64,000 bases of DNA. Source: Cavia porcellus (lineage: Eukaryota > Chordata > Mammalia > Rodentia > Caviidae). Both the position numbers and the translations under genes were made by a program. Positions within the stretch are counted from its first letter, which is position 1, and every line of letters begins with the position of its first letter. The notes below the pieces were generated by a model that ran no database searches, had not been told where the DNA came from, and saw only the letters and a list, made by a program, of their open reading frames with translations. The stretch covers positions 26,819,344 to 26,883,343 of the forward strand of contig NW_026947486.1 in assembly GCF_034190915.1 (NCBI RefSeq), in the 5' to 3' direction. Below are positions 24,460 through 35,160 of the stretch, piece by piece.

Positions 24460-26270
24460 CAATCAATAGCATTCCTGCACACAAAAAACTCACTGAGAGA
24501 GTATTTACAGAAATATCACCCTTCACAACAGCATTTAAAAAAATGAAATATTTAGGAATCAGCCTAACTAAGAATGTAAAAGATTCATATGCTGAAAATT
24601 ATGCTACGCTAAAAAAGGAGATTGAAAGGGATATTAGGAAATGGAAGGATATTCCTTGCTCTTGGTTAAGAAGAACCAACATTGTGAAAATGGCCATACT
24701 CCCACAACTGTTATACAGATTTAATGCAATCCCAATCAAAATAACATTAACAGGGACTGGGCATTTAGCTCAGCGGCATAAGCACCTGCCTTGCAAGCAG
24801 GCGGTTGTGAGTTCAATCCCCAGTACTGATAAAAATGAAAAAAAAAAGACAAAAAAAAAATAACATTAGCATACCTCACAGATCTACAGAAAACACTCCT
24901 AAAATTCATTTGGAAACAGAAGGAACCTAGAATAGCAAAGGGAATTCTGGGTAGCAAATGTAAGGCAGGAAGCATCTCAATTTCTGACTTGAAACGATAC
25001 TACAAAGACACAATGATAAAAACAGCATGGTACTGACAAAGAAATAGACCTATGAATCAATGGAACAGATTAGAAGATGCAAGCACAACTACAAAGACAC
25101 TCAGCCACCTGCTATTTGACAAAGGGGCTAAACATATTCACTAGAAGAAGGATAGCCTCTTTAATAAATGGTGATTGAAAAATTGGCTTTCCACATGCTG
25201 AAGACTGAAACTAGATCCATGCCTATCAGGACGCAAAAAGCTGAAGTCTAAATGGGTCAAAGACCTAAATATTAAAACAGAAACACTAAATTTACTGGAA
25301 GATGAGGTAGGTAGAAGTCTTGGAGACATAGGGTAGGCAGAGAATTCATGAATACAATGCAATCTGCATGGGAAACACTTCAAAGAATCAACAACTGGGA
25401 TCTCATATTATCAAAAAGTTTCTGCACTTAAAAAGAAATCACCAACAGAGTGAAAAGTAAATCCACAGAATGGGAAAGAATTATAACCAGCAATCCATCA
25501 GACAAAGGACTTAATTCCAGGACATATAAGGAATTGAAAAACAGGAAGTCCCCCAAATTCAAAGACCCTCTGCAACAATCAGCATTGGAGATGAACACAC
25601 ATTTCACAGATGAAGATATACAAATGGCAAATAAATACATGAAGAAATGTTCACCATCACTGGTCATTTGAGAAATGCAAATTAAAACAGCACTGAGATT
25701 TCATCTCACTTCAGAAAGAATAGCTGCCATCAAGAAATCAACTGGTAACAAATGTTGGTGAGGCTGCTGGGGAAAAAGGAATACTGTTCCACTGTTGGTG
25801 AGAGTGTAGACTGGTGCAGCCACTATGGAATCAGTATGGGATTTCTCAGAAGACTAGGATTGGAAGTTCCATTCAATCCAGCTATTCCTCTCCTGGATAT
25901 TTTCCCAGAAAAACTGGAAATGTCATATCACAGTGATATATGTGCATCCATGTTCATAGCAGCACAATTTGTAATAGCTGAATCTTGGAAACAATCAAGA
26001 TGCCCATCAAGCACACAGAGGATTAAAAAAATGTGGTATTTTTATACAATTGCATATTACTCAGCTATAAAAAGTATGATCTTGAGGCCTTCATAGGCAA
26101 ATGTAGACAACTTGAGGCTATCCTAATTAGTGAAACAAATAAGTCATATTTGAAAATATCACATTGTGTCTCTAGTGTAAAAAGTAATAAGAAATGTAGG
26201 AGTAATAAAATCCAGAACATGTAATTGTTACTGTAATAAAGTGAGAAAGAGAAAATGCTCTAAAGGACAT
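24460..26270 (+). repeat. L1 fragment D (ORF2 3' part and 3'UTR start)
   Basis: Begins abruptly inside ORF2 at the segment for SIAFLHTK and runs to the ORF2 end (about 26,170), then ~100 bp of the short 3'UTR type that lacks the repeat module. It has a SINE at 24,763. Its left edge is at the same ORF2 base as the resumption of L1 C at 44,860, and the two share private changes. It stops mid-UTR at 26,270 without a poly-A tail. Confidence 0.8.
24763..24862 (+). mobile_element. ID-type SINE inside L1 fragment D
   Basis: A-box TTTAGCTCAGCGGCATAAGC, B-box GTGAGTTCAATCCCC, AGTACTGATAAAAATG and a poly-A tail. The flanking duplication is ATAACATTAnC (before 24,763 and at about 24,860). It splits the ORF2 segment for NAIPIKITL. 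Confidence 0.92.
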
Positions 26271-29060
26271 AAAGAGAGCTACAGGCAAATCTCCCTAATG
26301 AGCACAGATGCAAAAATCTTCAATACTGGCAAACAGGAGGCAGCAAACATCAAGAAGATTATACACGACAACCAAGGGGGATTCATCTCAGGCACGCAGG
26401 GATGGTTCAACATATGTAACTCAATACATGTAATCCACCATATCAATAAAGCCAAAAATAAGAAGCACATGATCATTTCTATAGATGCAGAAAAAGCTTT
26501 TGATAAGGTCCAACACTCATTCATGATAAGATTGGAAGTTTCTTTACAGAAAATTGGAATAGATGGTCTTTACCTCAATATGATTAAGGCTATCTATGAC
26601 AAACTAACAGTCAGCATCATATTAAATGGCCAAAAACTAAATGCCTTTACCTTAAAATAAGGCACAAAACAACCATGTCCCTTATCAACACTCCTGTTCA
26701 ACATAGTAGTGGGAATATTAGCCAGAGCAATTAGAGAAAAGAGAGAGAAATAAAAGGGGTAAAGGCAGGAAAAGAAGAAGTTCAATTATAATTATTTTCA
26801 GATGACATGATACTCTGCACAGAAGACTCTGAAAACTCCATTGAAATACTCCTAGATATAATAAATAAATTCATCAATGTAGCTGGATTGAAAATCAATA
26901 CTCAAAACTCAATAACATTCCTATACACTAACAACAAAATCACTGAGAGAGAAAAAAGAGAGGCCACAACCCTAGCATCCAAAACAATGAAACACTTAGG
27001 AATTAATCACATGAAAGAAGTGAAAGATCTATATAGGGAAAATTATAATGCCCTGAAAAAGGAAATTGAAGAGCATCTCAAAAAATTGAAAGACATCTCT
27101 TCTGCATGGGTAGGAAGAATAAATATGGTGAAAATGACTGTTCTCCCCAAACTCTTATACAGATTAAATGCGATGCCAATGAAAATACCTCATAGATCTA
27201 GAGAAATCACTCCTAAAATTCATCTGGAACCAGAAGAGACCTAGAATAGCAAAGACAATTCTACGCAGCAAAGGCAAGGCAGGAGGAATCACAATCCCTG
27301 ACTTGAAGTTATACTACAAAGCAACTATAGTAAAATCAACATGGCACTGTAATAAAAACCAAACTGAAGATCAATGGAATAGCTTAGAAGATATAACCAC
27401 AACTACAAACACACTCAACCACCTTATCTTTGATAAAAGAGGCCAAACATGTTCACTGGAAGAACGACAGTCTCTTTAATAAAAGGTGTTGGAAAAACTG
27501 GCTCTCCATATGCCAAAAACTAAAACTAGACCCATGCCTATCTCCATGTACTAAAATAAAATCTAAATGTATCAAAGATCTAAACAATACAACAGAAATA
27601 CTAAGTCTATTAAAAGACAAATTGGGTAAAAACCTTGAAGACATAGAGGTAGGTAGAGAATTTATGAACAGAAATCCAGGTGTATGGTAAATACTAAACC
27701 AGAATCCATAACTGGGATCATGTCTTATTAAAAGTGTCAACATGTCAAAAGAAATCTCCAGCATAGTGAAAAGAAAACCCACAAACTGGGAAAAAATCTT
27801 AGTGAACTGTTCCTCAGACAAAGGACTTCTGTCTAAAAATATAAAACATTTTAAAAATCAGACCCCCTAAATTCAAAGACCCAATCCAAAAATGGGCATC
27901 TGAGATGTATACACACTTCTCAGATGAAGAAATAAAAATGGCAAATACATGAAAAAAATGTTCATCATCATTGGCCAGTAGAGAAATGTAAATTAAAACA
28001 ACACTGAGATTCCATCACACTCCAGAAAGAATGGCCAGGATCAAGAAAACCACCAAGGACAAATGGTGGACAGGCTGTGAGGAAAAAGGAACTCTCCTGT
28101 ACTGTTGGTGGGAGTGTAGACTGGTGCAGCCATTGTGGATGTCTGTCTGGAAATTTCTCAAAAAGCTGGGATTGGATTTCCCACTTGATTCATCTATTCC
28201 ACTTCTAAGCATACTCCCAGAAGAACTGAAAACACCATATCACAGTGATATATGTGCACCCATGTTTATTGCAGCACAATTGGTAATAGCAGATCTTGAA
28301 AACAACCTAGGTGTCCATCAACTAAGGAATGAATAAAAAAGTTGCAGTATTTTTATATAATGGAGTACTGCTCAGCTATAAAAATGATCACATTGAGATA
28401 TTTATAAATAAATGGACGCAGCTTGAGACCATACTCATAAGTGAAATAAATCAAACTCACATGTGTAAATACAGTATAGTCTTCCTAGTGTAAGAAATGG
28501 TAAAATACATAAAAGTAAATAGTAATCATGATTCCCCATTATATTTCTTTGAAGCCTCATAATTTTTTCATTAATTAGTTAGAATGGTTTTATTCTGGGT
28601 TGTTTGATTTTATTGTCTGTGATGGTATGAACAGCTATTTTGAAGAAAAGAGGTTATAATAGTTAGTACTGATTTAATATCATCTTATTTTGAAGCTCTA
28701 CCATGCCTTTGTTCTTCTGTCTACATTGGTTTTGCCATGTTGTATTTTATTGGATTTTAGTATGTGTGATAGTATAAACAGATTTTTTATGGACAAGGAA
28801 AAATATAGTAACCATTGTTTATCTTCTGTTAGTTGGTTCTGAATGTCCTGTAATACTTTCATTCTCTTGAATGGTTTTATACTATTTTGTTAAGTTTGAT
28901 ACTGTAGCGCATGAAATTATACTCATATTTCAAGGAAAGAGACAGTATGGTAGCTACTGTTATGTTGGGTTGTCTTGTGGTGAAACACTATGTGGCTTAA
29001 ATTGTTCTGTTCTGATCTATTTTGTTATGTCCTCTTTTATCTTAATCTTTTTAATATAAA
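26271..29060 (+). repeat. L1 fragment D2 (RT onward, early-ending 3'UTR)
   Basis: Starts in the RT domain at the segment for [15 protein letters not shown], passes [11 protein letters not shown] (26,486) and an intact-looking FSDDMIL box (26,790), and ends its ORF2 near 28,495. The 3'UTR carries repeat units but stops after CTCTTTTATCTTAATC, far short of the usual terminus, with a small A-rich tail. The right edge is the insert-1 target duplication. It is a pseudogene with several stops. Confidence 0.85.
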
Positions 29061-30106
29061 AAAGAAAAACTAAAATTCACACAATAAGGACTGAAAAGAC
29101 ATTAGCACACATCCAATGGAAATCCAATAGATCATGAATACCTACTTCAAAAATCTTTATTCACGTGGGGTGTAAAACACAGAGGAAAAGGCCACATTTC
29201 TAGGAAAGTGTGAAATACCAAATTTCAGTCAAGAAGGTATAACAATTTTGAGTAACCTGATATCAGCTATTGAAATTGAAAATGTGATTAAAGATTACCA
29301 ACAAAGAGAAGCCCAGATCCTGATGTATTCATGGCTGAATTGTACAAGTAACTTAAGAGATTTGATGTCAGTATTCCTCATACTCTTCAATGAAATTGAA
29401 AGGGAAGCAATCTTCCCTAACTCCTTCCTGGAGAAAAATATTACTCTGATAACAAAACCAGAGAAAGCCCCAACCAAAAAGGAGAACTATAGGCCAATCT
29501 CCCTAATGAACATTGATGAAAAGATTCTCAATAAAATACTGGCAAATAGAATGCAACAAATCATGAAGAAGATTATATATCACAACCAAGTGGCATTTAT
29601 TCCAGGAATGCAGGAATGCGTTAACATATGCAAATCAATAAATGTAATATACCACATCAACAGAAACAAAAAAGTCACATGATCATCTCAAAAAGCTTTT
29701 GATAAAGTCCAACACTTGTTCATGATAAAAACCCTAAAAAAACTAGGAAAAGATGGTATCTACCTCAATCTGATAAAGGCTACATATGACAAACCAACTG
29801 TCAACATTATCCTAACTGGACAAAATCTGAAACCATTCACTCTAAAATCAGGAGCAAGACAAGGATGACCACTATCACCATTCCTATTCAATATAGTTCT
29901 GGAAATATTATCCAGAGCAATCAGCAAGAGAGAGAAGTAAAAGGAATGAAGGTACAAAATTAAGAAATTAAAATATCACTATTTGTAAGTGACATGATAC
30001 TGTACGTAGAAGACCCCCAAAAACTCCATTAAAAGACTACTAGAATTAATAAACAAATTAAGCAGTGTAGCTGCACATTAATTCAACACTCAAAAACCAA
30101 TAGCAT
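29061..30106 (+). pseudogene. L1 C ORF2, piece 2 (RT domain)
   Basis: Direct continuation of the ORF2 piece ending at 11,096: the AAAGAAAAACTAAAA duplication is followed by TTCACACAATAAGG, the expected next bases. RT phrases: [20 protein letters not shown] near 29,490, FIPGMQE near 29,597 and FDKVQH-like near 29,700; the active-site box reads FVSD (near 29,983). It ends at AAAAACCAATAGCAT, where element G was inserted. Confidence 0.9.
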
Positions 30107-31380
30107 GAAATGGTTTCAAAAATGGCAACTTCCAAGGCGATTGGGCGGAGAGTCTCTGTGGAGAAATCATATTAGATGCTAGAATATGACAACATGGAGA
30201 GGGCCAGACAAATGCATAACAATTCTTATTAACCAAGGCAATAACTGAAGGGAAAAATAAAACTGGGGAAAAGAAAAGGGAGGAAAAGCACAGATGGAAA
30301 GCTGAAGCACATTGTACTCACTGAACCCCATTCCATGCTGTACTAGGCATAGCCGAAAGACTTAACGTCATGCTGAGACCACAGATGCCGATAACTGGAT
30401 TCTGCAAATCCCGCACCTTTAACGTGGCACACTGACTAGTGGATCCAAAAGGAAAAGCTGTATTGGCTTTTGGCAACTGCTGGAAATTGAGACCTGGGAC
30501 CCCACAAAACAGCCAGGGCCACCTGGCTGTGCTGGAGGAGACTGTGAGAAGCTCCGGGGCTCTGAAGCTGGACACCATGCAGTTTTCTGACAGATCCACG
30601 CTGTGCTGGGAATGCAGTGAAGATAAGTGGCGCAATGTGCAGTGGAACCAAAAGGAAGATCTGCACTGAGTCCCGGTGAGTACTAGGAACTGGGTCCCCC
30701 ATGGCTGTTGTCGCTGGCTGGAGGACAACTTGGAATTGGGCAGAGCCTGCCATTACAGTGGCATCAGCGACACTGAGAGGTCTGGTGGAGGACATCTTGG
30801 AGTTGGGCAAAACCCATGCCTTGGTGACATCAGATAGTTGTCCCTGGCTCAGAGAGGTCTGGTGGAGGACACATTGAAATTGGGCAGAGCTCAGCGCCAT
30901 GACGGCATCAGCAACACAGAGAGGACTGGTGGAGGACATCTTGGAATTGGGCAGACCTGGCCCCACAGTGACATCAGATAGTCGCTCCGGGTGCAGAGAG
31001 GTCTGGTAGAGGACAGCTAGGATTTGGACAGAGCCCTGTGCTGTGGTGACATTAGTCAGACGCTTCTGATGCAGAGAGAAATGGCAGGATCTGCTCAGGC
31101 TGAACCACACCTCTGGTTGGGACCCAATAAGCAGATACAAAATAGTCGCAACTTTATGATGCTCACAAAGTGCAGCCTAAATTGCAGATTGACTGGTGCA
31201 GTGGATGGAGGCTAGCCTGCACTATTCCTGCATCCTTGCCTACCTCAGATAATAGCAAATTGGGGAGGGAAGCAAAAACTCAAGTCAATATGCTTTGGAA
31301 AGGCCCTAAGCAATACGGAGAGGGCCAGAGATCCCCAGGACCCTGCAGTCTGAAAGAAACCAGAAACATGACAAGAGATA
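30107..31380 (+). promoter_or_regulatory. Element G 5'UTR with alternating 67/77-bp monomers
   Basis: The GGTGGAGGACAnnTTGGAATTGGGCAGAG motif repeats with GAGGAC at 30,721, 30,788, 30,865, 30,932 and 31,009: spacings 67, 77, 67, 77. The unit is thus a 144-bp dimer of two related monomers. The upstream 600 bp is unique leader. The multiple-of-three period keeps a long antisense frame open by chance. Confidence 0.7.
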
Positions 31381-31975
31381 GAAATTTATTTTTTTTATTT
31401 TTTTTTATAATTTTTAAAAAATTTTATTTAAGGAGAAAAGAAAAAAAAAGCAGGGAAAGGGTACACGTTATACAGATTTACAGAAAAAAATGAACAGTAG
31501 GAAATCACTAGTTAATGGATTACATATTGTCATCTTAGAAATAATTGTTCAAGTCACAAAATTAAAGCTTGTAAAGTGGACATTCCATCAATGATACTGC
31601 AAACAGTTCTGTTCATTGATCCAATAAAACTCTGTGATATCATTTTCTATCTTATACACTTAAATATACATGCAGTTATATAGTTTGGAGCACTTTCTTT
31701 TCCTCTCTTTTGTACCATGACTATTACACATTTTGGGTTTCATTGCTCCCACGGTTCTTATTACTTTTTTGGAAGAGAGTGAAACCAAATGTGACATAAC
31801 AGAACAGAATCGGTCAAGTCAAAAGGGTGGACATAATAGATAATGTAAAAACATAATACAAGGTGATCAACAATGGTTACCATAATGCCTCCATCTATCT
31901 CTAATAGAATTGCCTATATCGTTAGTTATAATACAATTGAACAAAACAGTAAAGAATAAAACCGACAAAACTCCA
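31381..31975 (-). repeat. L1 3' end fragment H, antisense
   Basis: T-rich tail at 31,388, then the antisense of the common L1 terminal segment (ACAGTAGGAAATCACTAGTT near 31,494; AGTGGACATTCC) and the start of the repeat module, stopping near CAAAACTCCAG. It is a 5'-truncated insertion into the ORF1 start of G; no clean target duplication was found. Confidence 0.7.
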
Positions 31976-33070
31976 GCTGTCAAACGTGAGAAAATAAGCC
32001 CAGGAGAAGTAAACACAGAAGATAACCAGCACAGTAACCATTCAATACTAGACACAGCATCAGCCAAAATAAAGAAATACCTTCATGACCTCATAGACAA
32101 ATTTTGAACTATACTTCTGATCCAAATGAGGCAAGACATAAAGAAATTAATTAAAGAAATGATAAGCCCCTCCCAAGAGAACACAGATGGAAGAACGAAG
32201 GAAATCAGAAAAGAAAGAGAAACTTCTGAAGAAGAATTTAAACATAATCTAGAATACAAGAAACAGATCCAAAGAGATTACCAGTAAACTAAAAACTCCA
32301 TTGAACACTGGCAAAATGCCTTGACAGAAACTAAAGCTAGCCTTTTGAAACTTGAAGAGAGATTTATGTTATATGATCATGAAAAAAAAAGACCTCTTAA
32401 AAATAATGAGGAACCAGAAAGAAACAATTCAAAGGCTAGAAGATGACAAAAGGATATATAACTTAAGAAAAAAGCATGTGAGTGAGGAAGCAGGAGCAAC
32501 CAAAAATTAAATACAAAGAATATTCACAGATATATTAAAGGAAAACTTCCCAAGTATAGGAAAAAGAAATGATATCCAGATAAATGAGGCATACAGAACA
32601 CCAGCTACTTACAAACAAAGCAGATCTACACCTAGACATATAATAATCAAGATTCCAGAAATCCACCAAAAGAACAGAATACTAAAAGCAGCCAGGGAAA
32701 AGAAGTAGATAACCTACAATGGGAAAATTATCAAAATAACAACAGACTTATCAACACAAACTCGCAAATCGAGAAGGGAATGGGGGGAAATATTCCAAGG
32801 CCTGAAAGAAAATAATTTGCAACCAAGACAGAGGTACCCAGAAAACTCTCTCTCAAAATTAATGGAGAAATAAGATGCTTCCAAGACAAGGAGGAATTGT
32901 GTGAGTTCATGGCCACCAACCCAACCCTACAGAGAGTGCTGAAGGACATTCCAGAGAGAGAGGAAGGGATACCAGGATTCCAGCAACAATGGCAGAGAGG
33001 CCTCAATAAATGGGGCAGACAGTGGAATGAGGGAGTAAGGTGGACAAATTATAGCAGTAAAGTGGAGTAG
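31976..33070 (+). pseudogene. ORF1 of half-L1-like element G
   Basis: Decayed ORF1 of a type distinct from that of A, B, E and K. Readable pieces: SILDTASAKIKKYLHDLIDKF near 32,040, a coiled coil, ETIQRLEDDKRIYNLR near 32,420, INEAYRTPATY near 32,580, TPRHIIIKIPEIHQKNRILK near 32,630 and GIPGFQQQWQRGLNKWG near 32,968. The IQRLEDDKxIYNLR and EAYRTPATY wording is shared with element F, whereas A has IQQLQDDAKKNNIR and EAYRTPNSH. Single-base indels and stops break it. Confidence 0.8.
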
Positions 33071-33807
33071 CAGACATGAGGCAGAGATAGTCATCTATAA
33101 TGTTTAGTATAGATAGCTTTGATAGACTATTCAAAAAAGGCAGAGGTCATTGTTAATAGTGTATCAGAATTTAAAAGACACAGTAATCTTATTGTCCTGT
33201 TTAGTTAGTTTTTTTTTATTTAAGGAGAAAAAGGAAAAAACAGAAAAAGGGTACAAGGAATACAAAATTTAAGAAATAAACAGTAAGAAATCACTAGTTA
33301 ATAGATTACATATTCTCATCTTAGACATAGTTGCTCAAGTTACAAAACTGAAGCATATAAAGTGGACTTTCAAAAAGTGAGAGTGCAAACAGGTTTGTTC
33401 AATGACCCAAAAAAATTCAATAATATGGTTATCTATCTTATACACTTAAACATATATGCAGTTATAACCTTTAGAGCACTTTCTTTTCTTTTCTTTTGTA
33501 CAAAGACAATTACACATTTTGGGTTTTATTACTCCCACAGTTCTTACTACTTTTTTTGAAGAGAGTAAAACCAAATGCGACATATCAGAACAGAGTCAGT
33601 CAAAAGGATGGACATAACAGATAATGTAAAAACAAAATACAAGGTGATCAACAATGGTTACCATATTGCCTCTTGCTATTTTAAGAAGAATTGCCAGTTA
33701 TAATAAAATTGAACAAAACAGTAAAGAATAAAACCAAAGCATTGGAGACATTACAGGACTTTAAAAGAAGATAATAGTCAACAAGAATGGGCATCATAAT
33801 GATTCTT

Positions 33808-35160
33808 TTTTTTTTTTTTAAGAGGAAAAAGAGAAAAACACAAAACAAACCAAAGCGGCGTAAGGGTACACGCAATACAGAACTACAAAACAAAACAAAA
33901 CAAAACAAAACAAAACAAAAAACCATAACAGTAAGAAATTACCTGCTAGTAGATTACACACTATTTTCTTGGAAATAGTTCCTCAAATCACAGTATCAAA
34001 GAACACAAGGTGGACATTCAAACAGGGAGACTGCAAACAGCTGTGTTCAATGTTCCAAAAACATTGATAAAGTCAGCTATTTAACACCCCCAAACACACT
34101 TGCTGTTATATCCGTTAGAGCTCCTTTTCTTTTTTTTTTCCCCTCTCTTTTTTACAACAAAATTTACACATCTTGGATTTTATTACTCCTTAGTGCTTAT
34201 TACTTTCTTTGGGGGGGGGGGAAGAATACAGTCAAATATGGCAAAACAAAGCTGTCAGTCAATACCAAGGATAGACGTAGCACATGGTGTAGAACAGAGT
34301 ACAAGTTTATCAACAATGGTTATCAACGTTGTCCCTTGTTTCCTTAAAAAGAATTGTCTAATATGGCAAAACAAAGCTGTCAGTCAATACCAAGGATAGA
34401 CGTAGCACATGGTGTAGAACAGAGTACAAGTTTATCAACAATGCCTTACGCCGCTTTGGTTTGTTTTGTGTTTTTCTCTTTTTCCTCTTAAATAAAAAAA
34501 AAAGAATTGTCTATCTTATTAGATATTATAAAGTTGGACAAAACAGTAGAGAACAAGACCAATAAAACTTAGGCATTGTAAACATTACAGGACTTCCAAA
34601 GAAGACAATAGTCAAACCAGAATGGGTATCTTAGTGAATCTTATTGTCTTCAAAGTAGTTGCCTATGTCTTCAAACTTGATACTATCATATAGAATGGAA
34701 CAGAGTCTAATCAGTCAAAACAAGATCGTGGGAGTACTACAGGACTTCAAAACAAGTTAATAGGAAATCGAAAAGAGTTACTATTTATATATCCTAATTT
34801 TTTTGAATTTTTTCTTTAATTAAGACAAACATAAGAAATGACTAAATAATTTTTTTGAAACAATAAGGGGAAGATTGAGAAAAAACAGGACATAACAATA
34901 TAACAATAGAGGTCACAGCATGACTGTATCAATAACCTAGTACTTCACCACCTTATAACCTGACTTAATAGTAGTTACCATAGTGTCTTTTTCCCTGAAA
35001 TATTTGGGTAAAACTTCATATACTCTAGCTTCAAATATTTTCATATCAAGAAGCCCAGAATACAGCCTTTCTAATTAATGAGTGAAAACTTTATAAGGCT
35101 TCAAGGCCACCTAATGCGGAATCATGATTACCACATATTTTTATATATTTGAATCATTAC
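33808..35160 (-). repeat. L1 E 3'UTR with internal duplication and inverted tail copy
   Basis: Carries the usual repeat module. In addition an 83-bp piece is present twice in direct order (34,236-34,318 and 34,360-34,442). The second copy is joined to an inverted ~58-bp copy of the element's own 3' terminus (34,443-34,500, versus 33,808-33,865). A run of AAAAC repeats lies at 33,890-33,919. Confidence 0.8.

Noticed and set aside
30436..31140. 234-codon antisense frame over the 5'UTR of element G
   Set aside because: The frame stays open because the underlying tandem unit is 144 bp, a multiple of three. The product is repetitive and matches no domain. A primate-ORF0-like antisense gene was considered, but nothing beyond its length supports it.
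31910..32107. Small host gene SILDTASAKIKKYLHDLIDKF
   Set aside because: It aligns with the N-terminal part of the half-L1 ORF1 of element F (DTAPIDIKGYLQSLIDKF).
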